From JAVBUY01 sp031552735 (GTDB lineage: Bacteria; Bacillota; Clostridia; Christensenellales; Aristaeellaceae), in contig JAVBMF010000024.1 of NCBI GenBank assembly GCA_031552735.1, positions 34,515-98,514 on the forward strand: DNA of 64,000 nt, in the 5' to 3' direction. Shown piece after piece: positions 15,790-23,358 of this stretch. Under the pieces are notes generated by a model that had not been told where the DNA came from, searched no databases, and was given only the letters and a program-made list of their open reading frames with translations. Made by a program: the position numbers and the translations under genes. The number at the start of each line of letters is the position of its first letter. Position 1 is the first letter of the stretch.

Positions 15790-16947
15790 TCACGCGCGCT
15801 GTACGCGGCGCACACGCACGCCGCCAGGGCCTGCGTGCGCGGCAAGCAGCTTTGCCAGTCCGCCAGCCTTCGCGGGCAGGCACTGCGCGGTGATGACCTC
15901 CGCCCGGTTGTCGCGCGCGTCGATTGCCTCCACGCGCCAGACATCCTCCGCGCCCTCGGCAAGCAACTGCGCTGCCAGCGCTGCCCACGCTGCCTTGCCC
16001 AGCGATGGGCAGGTGGTTTCCACCAGACACAGGCCAGCCGTGTCCGCCGGGGTGACCACCGGCTCGGCTGCATGCACCTGTTCGCCCACCCATACGCGCA
16101 CGGTGTGCTGATCGCCATCCACGCCATACCCGGCCTGTTGGCCACGCAGCATGGGCAGTGTCGCGTGCTCGGTGCTACTGGCCGTCAGAATGGCCGCCCC
16201 AATGGCGCCCACTTGCGTGGCGGCGCTGTCCTCGATGCACAATGCATCGGTCATCAGCACGCGCGCGGGCGCGGCCAGCCCGCTGGTGCGAATCGGCCCG
16301 CAAACAATGTGCACGGCATGCAGCAACTCCAGACACACTGCCGTGCCGACAATGTGCAGCACATCACCGAGCGTCAACCATTGGCGCTCGCGCACTTCAC
16401 GCGCGGGTACGCCTTCCGCTTCCGCGCAGGCCCGCTCCAGCAGCATCAGCGTGTCGCGCACCATGCGCTGCGCGCCGTCGGTGAGTGCCGCGTTCTCCGC
16501 CATGCGCAGCGTCTGCCGGATGCTCCACGTCGGCTGTGGCGCTTCTTCAATCTGCTCGTCCACGTCGTCAGCCTCCAGCCCGGGGTGCTCATGCAGCTGC
16601 CCCAGCGTCGGCATATATTCCACGTCGCCCAGCGCCGCCCGTTCCGCGTCGCGCACAGCTTGCAGCATCACCTCATGGTCATGCTCAAAACTGAACGGCC
16701 CGCGCTGGCTGCGCGGATCACTGCGCATCGGCTGCGCGTCGGTGGCGTGCATGGCATACAGCTGGATCCGCGTGCCGGAGGAGCCTTCACGCACGCCGCG
16801 CTGCACTTCCAACCGGAAGGGCGGCATGCCCTCCAGCCTGTATAGCGCGGTGCGCAGCGCGCGCTCGTCGGCACCAGCATCCAGCAGCGCGGCCAACATG
16901 GCATCCTCGCTGGCGCCAGCGTAACAATCCCAGCACAGTACTCGCAT
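15790..16947 (-). CDS. Divergent LarC-like protein
   Basis: 385 residues resembling LarC, the CTP-dependent nickel insertase of the nickel-pincer cofactor pathway. The N-terminus LCWDCYAGASEDAMLAALLDAG matches the family start (DCFSGISGDM-LGALLDLG) but with SGD changed to SED. The hallmark HFHEVGA-DSI-DIVG reads RQWLTLGDVLHIVG, retaining DIVG-like residues only. The C-terminal VETTCPSLG-LLAEGAEDVW block corresponds to LETNIDDM-LL-AGALDV. It ends about where the last LarC segment would start. No larA, larB or larE is nearby. ATG at 16947 is preferred to a TTG upstream. Confidence 0.65.
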   Translation of the reverse strand: MRVLCWDCYAGASEDAMLAALLDAGADERALRTALYRLEGMPPFRLEVQRGVREGSSGTRIQLYAMHATDAQPMRSDPRSQRGPFSFEHDHEVMLQAVRDAERAALGDVEYMPTLGQLHEHPGLEADDVDEQIEEAPQPTWSIRQTLRMAENAALTDGAQRMVRDTLMLLERACAEAEGVPAREVRERQWLTLGDVLHIVGTAVCLELLHAVHIVCGPIRTSGLAAPARVLMTDALCIEDSAATQVGAIGAAILTASSTEHATLPMLRGQQAGYGVDGDQHTVRVWVGEQVHAAEPVVTPADTAGLCLVETTCPSLGKAAWAALAAQLLAEGAEDVWRVEAIDARDNRAEVITAQCLPAKAGGLAKLLAAHAGPGGVRVRRVQRA

Positions 16948-17003
16948 GTACCTGTCCCCTCGCAATCATGATGATGCGCAAATAAGCCTGTTCGTAGGAC
17001 AGT

Positions 17004-17032
17004 AGCATACCATATTTGCATGCAATTGGCAA
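17004..17032 (-). promoter_or_regulatory. Promoter of the larC-like/guaA-like operon
   Basis: Minus strand -35 TTGCCA (17032-17027), 17 bp spacer, -10 TATGCT (17009-17004) preceded by TGG. The spacer contains the palindrome TTGCATGCAA, a possible operator. Confidence 0.65.
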
Positions 17033-17050
17033 AAAAATTCCAAGGCATAG

Positions 17051-17074
17051 CAAAAGCCGCCCGAAATGGGCGGC
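17051..17074 (-). terminator. Intrinsic terminator behind guaB
   Basis: Perfect 7 bp stem GCCGCCC/GGGCGGC with a 5-base loop and TTTT. It lies 150 nt behind the guaB stop because copy B of the repeat is inserted between. Confidence 0.8.
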
Positions 17075-17092
17075 CTGCGAAGTGCGCACAAG

Positions 17093-17221
17093 TTCAGGCT
17101 GGCAAGAAGCGTCCTATCGCGAGAAGGTCGCAAGCCCATCCGACGGAGGCGTATGGGGTAATCCGCCGGCAAGGTGGGTGCCGTGCCGGCAAAGTGAGAG
17201 GGTGTTTCTTGCCAGCCTGAA
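17093..17221 (-). repeat. Post-stop structured repeat (copy B, best preserved)
   Basis: A 129 bp element starting 2 bases behind the guaB stop. The outer arms TTCAGGCTGGCAAGAA pair perfectly over 16 bp with the far end. Inside are a hairpin GGCGTAT/AATCCGCC and a stem GCCGGC/GCCGGC. The terminator of guaB follows directly. Homologues are copies A, C, D, E and probably F. Confidence 0.85.
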
Positions 17222-17223
17222 GA

Positions 17224-18675
17224 TTATCTCATGTAATTGGGCGACTCCTTGGTGATATGGATATCGTGCGGATGGCTCTCGATCAGTCCTGCAGAGGTAA
17301 TGCGCATAAACTCCCCATCGTGGCGCAGCGCCTCGATGTCCGGCGTGCCGCAATAGCCCATGCCCGCGCGCAGGCCGCCCACCAACTGATACACCGTCTC
17401 ACTGAGCGCACCCTTGTAGGCCACGCGCCCCTCGACGCCCTCGGGCACCAGTTTCTTCGCGTCGTCCTGGAAGTAGCGGTCCTTGCTGCCCGCCGCCATC
17501 GCGCCCAACGAGCCCATGCCGCGATACACCTTGAACTGGCGGCCCTGGTACAGCTCCAGCTCGCCCGGCGCCTCCTCGGTACCGGCCAGCAGGCTGCCCA
17601 GCATCACCGCGGTCGCACCGGCGGCAATGGCCTTGGGGATGTCGCCGGAGTACTTGACTCCGCCATCGGCAATGATGGTGCGGCCGTGCTTGTCGGCCTC
17701 CTCGGCGCAATCGGCGATGGCGGTGATCTGCGGCACACCGATCCCCGCGACCACGCGCGTAGTGCAGATCGAACCGGGGCCAATGCCGACCTTCACGCAG
17801 TCCGCGCCGTGCTCGATGAGTGCGCGCGTGCCCGACGCGGTGGCCACGTTGCCCGCGATGATCTGCGCGTTCGGATACGCCGCCTTGATCTTTTCAATCT
17901 GCTTGAGCACGCCCACCGAGTGGCCGTGCGCGGTGTCGATGGCGATGACGTCTGCCTTGGCCTTGAGCAGCGCATCCACGCGCTCCATCACGTCCTTCGA
18001 TACGCCGACCGCCGCGCCGCACAGCAGGCGTCCACCCGCGTCCTTGGCGCTGTTGGGGTACTTGGTGGCCTTCTCGATATCCTTGATGGTAATAAGGCCG
18101 CGCAGGTTAAAGTCCTTATCCACCAGCGGCAGCTTCTCAATACGGTACTTGGCGAGGATGGCCTTGGCTTCATCCAGCCCGGTGCCCACCGGCGCGGTGA
18201 TCAGCCGTTCGCTGGTCATCACCTCGCTGATCTTGCGCGTTTCATCGGTTTCAAAGCGCAGATCGCGGTTGGTCAGGATGCCCACCAGCTTGCCTCCCTG
18301 CGTGATGGGCACGCCGGAGATGCGATAGCGCGCCATCAACTCCAGCGCGTCGGAAATCAAATGGTCGGGCGACAGAAAAAACGGATCGGTGATGACGCCG
18401 TGCTCACTGCGCTTCACCTTGTCCACGTTTCCGGCCTGCTCCTCAATGGACATATTCTTGTGGATAATGCCCAGTCCGCCTTCGCGCGCCATGGCGATGG
18501 CCATGCGCGAATCGGTGACGGTATCCATCGCGGCGGACAGCAGCGGGACTTGTAGCCTCACCGCACGGGTCAACTGCACAGCCAGGTTCACATCCTTGGG
18601 CAGCACCTCGCTGCGACGGGGCACCAACAGCACGTCGTCAAAAGTCAATCCCTCACGCACCGTTTTTTGCAGCAT
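17224..18675 (-). CDS. guaB: IMP dehydrogenase
   Basis: 483 residues, usual length. Converts IMP to XMP with NAD+, the rate-limiting step to GTP. N-terminal TFDDVLLVPRRSEVLP, two CBS domains at about 95-205 (SGVPITQGGKLVGILTNRDLRF, EKLPLVDKDFNLRGLITIKDIE), catalytic Cys in GPGSICTTRVVAG, and the flap YRGMGSLGAM. The start MLQKTVREGLTF has AAAGGA about 11 nt upstream; other ATGs upstream lack one. It has its own promoter at 18731. Confidence 0.97.
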   Translation of the reverse strand: MLQKTVREGLTFDDVLLVPRRSEVLPKDVNLAVQLTRAVRLQVPLLSAAMDTVTDSRMAIAMAREGGLGIIHKNMSIEEQAGNVDKVKRSEHGVITDPFFLSPDHLISDALELMARYRISGVPITQGGKLVGILTNRDLRFETDETRKISEVMTSERLITAPVGTGLDEAKAILAKYRIEKLPLVDKDFNLRGLITIKDIEKATKYPNSAKDAGGRLLCGAAVGVSKDVMERVDALLKAKADVIAIDTAHGHSVGVLKQIEKIKAAYPNAQIIAGNVATASGTRALIEHGADCVKVGIGPGSICTTRVVAGIGVPQITAIADCAEEADKHGRTIIADGGVKYSGDIPKAIAAGATAVMLGSLLAGTEEAPGELELYQGRQFKVYRGMGSLGAMAAGSKDRYFQDDAKKLVPEGVEGRVAYKGALSETVYQLVGGLRAGMGYCGTPDIEALRHDGEFMRITSAGLIESHPHDIHITKESPNYMR

Positions 18676-18730
18676 ACCGCATCCATCCTTTCGCATCGTC
18701 CAATCCAGCACACACAATTTTTTGCCTACT

Positions 18731-18765
18731 ATCATACCGCCCACAGCGCAAAATATCAAGCGCTG
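18731..18765 (-). promoter_or_regulatory. guaB promoter with overlapping dyad
   Basis: Minus strand -35 TTGATA (18759-18754), 17 bp spacer, -10 TATGAT (18736-18731). An inverted repeat CAGCGC/GCGCTG (18744-18765) encloses the -35, a candidate operator or weak hairpin. Confidence 0.7.
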
Positions 18766-18783
18766 TTTGCAGGAAATAATGCA

Positions 18784-19524
18784 TTATTTTTCATTATCCG
18801 ACACCGGCAGTTTGCCGATGATTTTTTGCTGTGCTTTTGTCCATTCCATGCGCGCAATCAAATCGGGGCGGCGCGCGCGGGTCAGCGTATAGCTTTTCTC
18901 AAAGCGCCACGCCTCAATGTCGGCATGGTTGCCGTTCAGCAGCACCTCGGGTACTTCCAGCCCTTCGATCTCGCGCGGGCGGGTGTACTGCGGATATTCC
19001 AGCAGACCGGAAGTAAAGCTCTCGCTATCCGCCGACCCCTCGTTGCCCAGCACGCCGGGGATCAGCCGCGCCACGCAGTCGATCAGCACCATCGCGGGCA
19101 ATTCGCCGCCGGTCAGCACATAGTCGCCGATGGACAGCTCCTCGTCAACGCACAGGTCGATGGCGCGCTGGTCAACGCCTTCGTAATGTCCGCACAGCAG
19201 CACCAGATGGTCTTCCTTGGCCAGCTCCTCTGCCTTTTGCTGCGTCAGCGTCGCGCCGCGCGGCGACAGGTAAATGCGCCTGCCCGAAAAATCCTGCCCG
19301 CACACGCTGCGCATCGCGGCCAGGATGGGCTGCGCCAGCATCACCATGCCCGCGCCGCCGCCAAAGGGCGCATCGTCGGTGTTCTTGTGCTTGCGGTCAG
19401 AAAACGGGCGGATGTCCACCGCTTCGATGGCAATCCGCCCGCTCTGTTGCGCGCGCCCAATGATGCTTGCGTCCATCACCGGCGCAAACATTTCGGGAAA
19501 CAGCGTCAATACCGTAATTTTCAT
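18784..19524 (-). CDS. trmD: tRNA (guanine37-N1)-methyltransferase
   Basis: 246 residues. A SPOUT enzyme making m1G37 in tRNA to prevent frameshifting. The trefoil-knot SAM motif LLCGHYEGVDQRAID and SIGDYVLTGGELPAM are present, and the N-terminus MKITVLTLFPEMF is typical. AGGAG lies 7 nt before ATG. The usual partner rplS is more than 30 kb away, and rimM and rpsP are absent here; instead trmD lies 13 bp behind an unknown gene. Confidence 0.96.
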   Translation of the reverse strand: MKITVLTLFPEMFAPVMDASIIGRAQQSGRIAIEAVDIRPFSDRKHKNTDDAPFGGGAGMVMLAQPILAAMRSVCGQDFSGRRIYLSPRGATLTQQKAEELAKEDHLVLLCGHYEGVDQRAIDLCVDEELSIGDYVLTGGELPAMVLIDCVARLIPGVLGNEGSADSESFTSGLLEYPQYTRPREIEGLEVPEVLLNGNHADIEAWRFEKSYTLTRARRPDLIARMEWTKAQQKIIGKLPVSDNEK

Positions 19525-19537
19525 GCGTGCTCCTACT

Positions 19538-20110
19538 TTAATGTAAGTCTTGCTGCGGAAACGCTTCGCGCAGGATATCATACATGTGCTCTTCTTCCGT
19601 GCCGATGGACAGCGCCTCGATATCGCGCAGCGGGAACACCTCGTCCTCACCCTCGGGCTGACCAAACAGGTCCAGCACGCGCACGGTGACGCGCAGGTCG
19701 TCCACCGACAGCGGCTCACAGGTGAAGGTTTCGGTGGCGGTAAACAGGCTGACCAGCATTTTTTTGTCGATGGCATGCGCTAGCGCGGCACGCATCCAGT
19801 CGGTGTCCTCCGCAGCCGAATCCGCCAGCAGCGGCTCGTGCTCCTGATGATGGTATTTCATCAGGAAACTGAGGCGCAGCTCCTGCTCCTCCCCGCACAT
19901 CACCTGCAAAATATCCTGTGTTCGGCGCACCCACCAGCCGTCCAGCTTGCCCCAGGGCGTCACCGCCGCCACCAGCGCATGGCGCGCGTTGACCTGCTCG
20001 ATAAACGCGCCCTGGTAGTTATCCGGGTCATTCGGGTCGCAATACAGCGACGCAATGACCTTCTGCTCGGCAATCATGCGCAGCAAATATACAATGTAGC
20101 CGTTAGCCAT
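19538..20110 (-). CDS. Unknown protein with two similar halves
   Basis: 190 residues, no family recognised with confidence. Two segments look like repeats of one small beta-rich domain: about residues 16-85 (KVIASLYCD ... AFIEQVNARHALVAAVTPWGK ... TQDILQVMCGEEQE) and about 110-180 (KMLVSLFTA ... EPLSVDDLRVTVRVLDLFGQ ... LRDIEALSIGTEEE). The pattern recalls Sm/Hfq-like or SH3-like barrels, which is inference only. It overlaps the methyltransferase gene by 8 bp and precedes trmD by 13 bp, hinting at an RNA-linked role. GGAGG lies 6 nt before ATG. Confidence 0.7.
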   Translation of the reverse strand: MANGYIVYLLRMIAEQKVIASLYCDPNDPDNYQGAFIEQVNARHALVAAVTPWGKLDGWWVRRTQDILQVMCGEEQELRLSFLMKYHHQEHEPLLADSAAEDTDWMRAALAHAIDKKMLVSLFTATETFTCEPLSVDDLRVTVRVLDLFGQPEGEDEVFPLRDIEALSIGTEEEHMYDILREAFPQQDLH

Positions 20111-21362
20111 GTGTGTCCTCCCATGCAAAGAACGCTTGGTTGCCAAGCACATCAAGTACCGACACGCACAGCGCGCCGGACACCATCGGCACCTCCAGCG
20201 TGCGCTGAAGCTGCGGATGGGCGCGGCTGCGCGCCGCGTGCGCCATGGGCACAAAGTCATCACCGCGCAAAAAACCCAGCGACCACTGATCCACCGCGTC
20301 CAGCCCAGCCACATCCAGCGGCGCGATGCCGCAGGTCTTCCAGTCCAGCTCGCAGCCTGTCAGCGTCACTTCAATAAAGCCGATGCCGTCCATTCGGTCG
20401 GTCTGCACGTGCATTGTCTGGTTTCCCTGGCCCACCGGCACATGGCGCGTGGCCTTGCACTCCAGCAGCCGCTTGCGCGCCACCGCGTGCGCCATGCGTC
20501 CCTGATCGACGCCCAGAAACCGGCGGTCCTGCTTGGCGGCGGCGACCAGTGTCGTGCCCGAGCCAAAGCACAGATCGGCCACCAGATCCCCCGGGCGTGT
20601 GCTGCACAGCAGGATGCGCTCCAGCAGCTTGAGCGGCTTTTGCGTGTCATAGCCGGTGCGCTCAGGGTCTTTCTGTTGCAGGTGCGAGATGTCGGTCCAT
20701 ACGTCACTGGGATACACCGGTTCGTCGTCATAATACGTGTAGGTTTTGCCATTGGCGGTGATGGTGCGATAGCTGCGTCCCTCGGCGTCCACCGCGCGGC
20801 GCATATGGTTGTTTCGGTTCTCAGCGCGCGACACCGGCACCGTCGTGATGTCAAAGAAATACCCCGCCTGTTTGCGGTAGAAGAGAATGGTATCATGCTT
20901 ACGCGAGAAGTGTTTGAGCGAGCGTCCGCCCGACTGGTATGCCCAGATGATCTCGTTGACACAGTTTTTCGCGCCAAATATCTCGTCCAATAGTTGCTTG
21001 AGCGCGGCATGCATGCGCATGTCCAGATGTACGAAGATCGTGCCGTCGGGGCGCAGCAGCCCATGCGCCACCGACAGCATACGGCGCATCATCGCCAGAT
21101 AGGTCTGCTCGTCCGGCCACGCGTCGTCATAAGCCTCCAGCGCCAGCGCCGGTGTGCTCCGCTTCCAGCCCACGTCACCGATACGCATATTCATCTGGAA
21201 CTGTTGGCCGGTGAAAAACGGCGGGTCGATGTAGATCATCTGCACCTGCTCGGCATAGGTATCGAGCAGCGTGTCGGCACACGCGTCCAGCGGAGATTGC
21301 CACAGCTCGCCGCCGACTCCCTGCCCCTCTTGCACCTCGCGCGCGCAGCGCACTTTCTTCAT
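20103..21362 (-). CDS. Beta-class DNA methyltransferase (orphan)
   Basis: 419 residues. Motif IV is DPPF (MIYIDPPFFTGQQF, near residue 43) and precedes the SAM motif ADLCFGSGTTLVAAA (near residue 265), the beta-class order of type III Mod and related N6-adenine or N4-cytosine enzymes. The target-recognition region lies between. About 120 extra residues follow motif I, with no family I can name. No restriction gene lies in the window, so it may be a solitary epigenetic methylase. It starts an operon with the unknown gene and trmD. Confidence 0.85.
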   Translation of the reverse strand: MKKVRCAREVQEGQGVGGELWQSPLDACADTLLDTYAEQVQMIYIDPPFFTGQQFQMNMRIGDVGWKRSTPALALEAYDDAWPDEQTYLAMMRRMLSVAHGLLRPDGTIFVHLDMRMHAALKQLLDEIFGAKNCVNEIIWAYQSGGRSLKHFSRKHDTILFYRKQAGYFFDITTVPVSRAENRNNHMRRAVDAEGRSYRTITANGKTYTYYDDEPVYPSDVWTDISHLQQKDPERTGYDTQKPLKLLERILLCSTRPGDLVADLCFGSGTTLVAAAKQDRRFLGVDQGRMAHAVARKRLLECKATRHVPVGQGNQTMHVQTDRMDGIGFIEVTLTGCELDWKTCGIAPLDVAGLDAVDQWSLGFLRGDDFVPMAHAARSRAHPQLQRTLEVPMVSGALCVSVLDVLGNQAFFAWEDTHG

Positions 21363-21394
21363 TGGCTAGACCCTCCGACCCTACAGTTTCTCCC

Positions 21395-21424
21395 ATTATA
21401 CCTGCTGCCCATGGTATAATGCAA
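21395..21424 (-). promoter_or_regulatory. Probable promoter of the methyltransferase-trmD operon
   Basis: Minus strand -10 TATAAT (21400-21395) with a weak -35 TTGCAT (21424-21419) at 18 bp. It overlaps the divergent promoter of the gene at 21452. Confidence 0.5.
21415..21420 (+). promoter_or_regulatory. -10 element of the divergent plus-strand promoter
   Basis: TATAAT preceded by ATGG; no clear -35. AAGGAGG at 21438 then serves the gene starting at 21452. Confidence 0.5.
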
Positions 21425-21451
21425 GCATACAGAGCCTAAGGAGGTCACCCG

Positions 21452-21955
21452 ATGCAAGACGACGTGCGCACCGCGCTGGAGAACGCCCGTGCGCTGCTCG
21501 ATACACTCACCCCGTTGCGGCAGGACTGCGGCGCGCTGTGCGGCGCGGTCTGTTGCCAACCCAGCGAGGAAGGCGACAGCGGCATGTATCTTTTTCCCGG
21601 AGAAGCGGCGCTGTATGCCGACGCGGACTGGGCGCGCATCGTGCCCACGCGCTGGATGGTGGACGGCGTGCCCGTGCCCCTGCTGCTATGCGCGGGGCGC
21701 TGTCCCAGAGCGCGGCGCCCGATGGCTTGCCGCCTGTTTCCGCTGGCGCCGCGTGTGAAAAACGGTGCACTGACACTGTGCATGGACCCGCGCGCCAAAC
21801 CTGTCTGCCCGCTGTGCGCCTCGGGCGTGCAGGGGCTATCCTCGGCTTTTACCGACGCGGCGGCGCAGGCGCTGACGACGCTGTGGGCGGTACCGGCGCA
21901 CCGCGCGTATCTGACCGCGTTGGATGCGCTGATGCGGCAATACACGACGCTTTGA
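21452..21955 (+). CDS. Cysteine-cluster protein (YkgJ-like metal-binding fold)
   Basis: 167 residues with about eleven Cys. CGALCGAVCCQP (residues 26-37), LCAGRCPRARRPMACRLFPLAP and LCMDPRAKPVCPLC resemble the CxxxCxxxCC and C-RP--CR-FP patterns of the YkgJ/UPF0153 family, predicted to bind zinc or an Fe-S cluster. A cytoplasmic enzyme or chaperone role is possible; function unknown. It is a single-gene unit with its own promoter and a long stem terminator. Confidence 0.7.
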   Translation: MQDDVRTALENARALLDTLTPLRQDCGALCGAVCCQPSEEGDSGMYLFPGEAALYADADWARIVPTRWMVDGVPVPLLLCAGRCPRARRPMACRLFPLAPRVKNGALTLCMDPRAKPVCPLCASGVQGLSSAFTDAAAQALTTLWAVPAHRAYLTALDALMRQYTTL

Positions 21956-21991
21956 TGAACTATCGTGACTGAGCGGCGCTCACCGCATTCA

Positions 21992-22063
21992 CCTCCTTGC
22001 GCACATACGGTTCCTTCCATGGTTTGTAAGGAATCCGTGCATGCGTAACAGGAGGTTTTTTCT
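21992..22063 (+). terminator. Unusually long imperfect stem-loop terminator
   Basis: The left side CCTCCTTGCGCA...ACGG..CCTT pairs in order with AAGG..CCGT...TGCG....GGAGG and is followed by TTTTTTCTTT. The stem is broken by small bulges over about 65 nt. It ends the upstream gene; the length could also indicate a regulatory 3' RNA. Confidence 0.65.
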
Positions 22064-22075
22064 TTGCCCGGTTGA

Positions 22076-22106
22076 TTGAAACCCCGCCTAATGGGTATCC
22101 TATACA
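22076..22106 (+). promoter_or_regulatory. Possible promoter for the DUF421/DUF4363 pair
   Basis: TTGAAA (22076-22081) and TATACA (22101-22106) with a long 19 bp spacer, 34 bp before the start. Confidence 0.4.
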
Positions 22107-22140
22107 TCATCGCCACGCATAGCATAAGGAGGCCCCCGCG

Positions 22141-22866
22141 ATGTTTCCGACATTCATCCGAACCGTGGTGCTGTTCGTTGTGGCTGTTGCGGTCGTTCGC
22201 TGCATGGGCAAACGTCAGATGGCGCAGTTGCAGCCCTTCGAGTTTGTGATTACACTGCTCATCGCCGACCTAGCGGGCGCGCCCATGAGCGATCCCGGCG
22301 CATCGCTGCTGGAAGGCGTGCTGCCCATGCTGGCACTATTGCTTTTGCACAGCCTCATCGCGCTGATCAGCCTGCGCTCGCAAAAGTTCCGCGGCTGGAT
22401 CTGCGGCAAGCCCAGCATTCTCATCCAGAACGGCCGCGTGCAGGTAGCCGAGCTGGAACGGCTTTGCTACGACCTCAACGACCTGATGGAAGCGGTGCGT
22501 GGCTCCGGCGTGCTCAACCCCGCGGATGTCGGCACAGCGGTGCTGGAGACCAACGGCAGCCTAAGCGTATTTCCCAACGCGTCGCAGCGCCCGGTTTGTC
22601 CCGCCGATTTGCAGCTGGAGACCGGCTACGAGGGCATTCCGCTGACACTGATTCTCGACGGGCACATCCAGCATGACAATCTGGTCAAGGGCGGACTGAG
22701 CGAGGAATGGCTGCGCAAACATCTGTCGCAGCTTGGTTTTCGCGGCGAGCACGAGGTCTTTCTCTGTTCGCTGGATACGCAGGGCCGACTCTATGCGCAG
22801 GGCGCGGGCAAGCGCGGGCGTCTGCATGTCGTGCCCGCACTCCGCCCGGAACATGTGAGGTGGTAA
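22141..22866 (+). CDS. DUF421 (YetF/YcaP-type) membrane protein
   Basis: 241 residues. Three N-terminal membrane helices (about 6-85) with the family block VVRCMGKRQMAQLQPFEFVI, followed by the cytoplasmic YetF domain, KFRGWICGKPSILIQNGRV. Function in the family is not established; spore-related roles are known for some clostridial and Bacillus homologues. The DUF4363 gene follows by one base, a frequent pairing. Confidence 0.88.
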   Translation: MFPTFIRTVVLFVVAVAVVRCMGKRQMAQLQPFEFVITLLIADLAGAPMSDPGASLLEGVLPMLALLLLHSLIALISLRSQKFRGWICGKPSILIQNGRVQVAELERLCYDLNDLMEAVRGSGVLNPADVGTAVLETNGSLSVFPNASQRPVCPADLQLETGYEGIPLTLILDGHIQHDNLVKGGLSEEWLRKHLSQLGFRGEHEVFLCSLDTQGRLYAQGAGKRGRLHVVPALRPEHVRW

Positions 22867-22867
22867 C

Positions 22868-23251
22868 ATGTGGTTCAAGCAATGCCTGGTCGTATTTCTG
22901 GTGCTGTGCGTGGTGGCACTGGGCAGTTTTTCGTGGCTGTATACCGAGAATGTCGTGCGCAGCACGGTCAGCGCGCTGGACGGCATTGCCGAGTCGGTGG
23001 CCGAAAAGCAATGGGAGCGCACCGCCATGCAGGCCGACAACGCATTGCTCGCGTGGCAGGGCAAAATGCCTGTGCTGGAACTCTATATCGCCCATCAGCA
23101 AACCGAGGCCATCGAGGCTGCGCTCGCTGCGGTGGCCGCCGCCGCGCGCAGTCAGGAAGCGGGCGTCGTGCTGGTCAAGATCGCCGAGGTGCGCACCGAT
23201 GTGGGCAATCTAGCCGCGCGCGAAGTGCCCACGCTCAACAACATCCTTTAG
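22868..23251 (+). CDS. DUF4363-family protein
   Basis: 127 residues. One N-terminal membrane helix (about 5-24), then an extracytoplasmic helical domain with W-xx-A-xx-A-NALLAWQGKMPVLELYI and a C-terminal helix ending in LNNIL, as in DUF4363 proteins that accompany DUF421 genes. Start one base after the DUF421 stop implies coupled translation. Function unknown. Confidence 0.75.
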   Translation: MWFKQCLVVFLVLCVVALGSFSWLYTENVVRSTVSALDGIAESVAEKQWERTAMQADNALLAWQGKMPVLELYIAHQQTEAIEAALAAVAAAARSQEAGVVLVKIAEVRTDVGNLAAREVPTLNNIL

Positions 23252-23263
23252 CATTGGCTCGTC

Positions 23264-23293
23264 TTGACAATGCTTGTACGCACCCTCTATACT
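23264..23293 (+). promoter_or_regulatory. Promoter of the lipoprotein gene
   Basis: TTGACA (23264-23269), 18 bp spacer, TATACT (23288-23293): a near-consensus vegetative promoter, 66 bp before the start. Confidence 0.8.
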
Positions 23294-23358
23294 GCTTATA
23301 GCGCGCGCCGTTCCCGCTGTTTTTCGCGCACCCAAAATATGCGAAAGAAGGTCCCGCC

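Noticed and set aside
20103..21362. Type III restriction-modification system
   Set aside because: Only the Mod-like methylase is present; neighbours on both sides are not restriction subunits.
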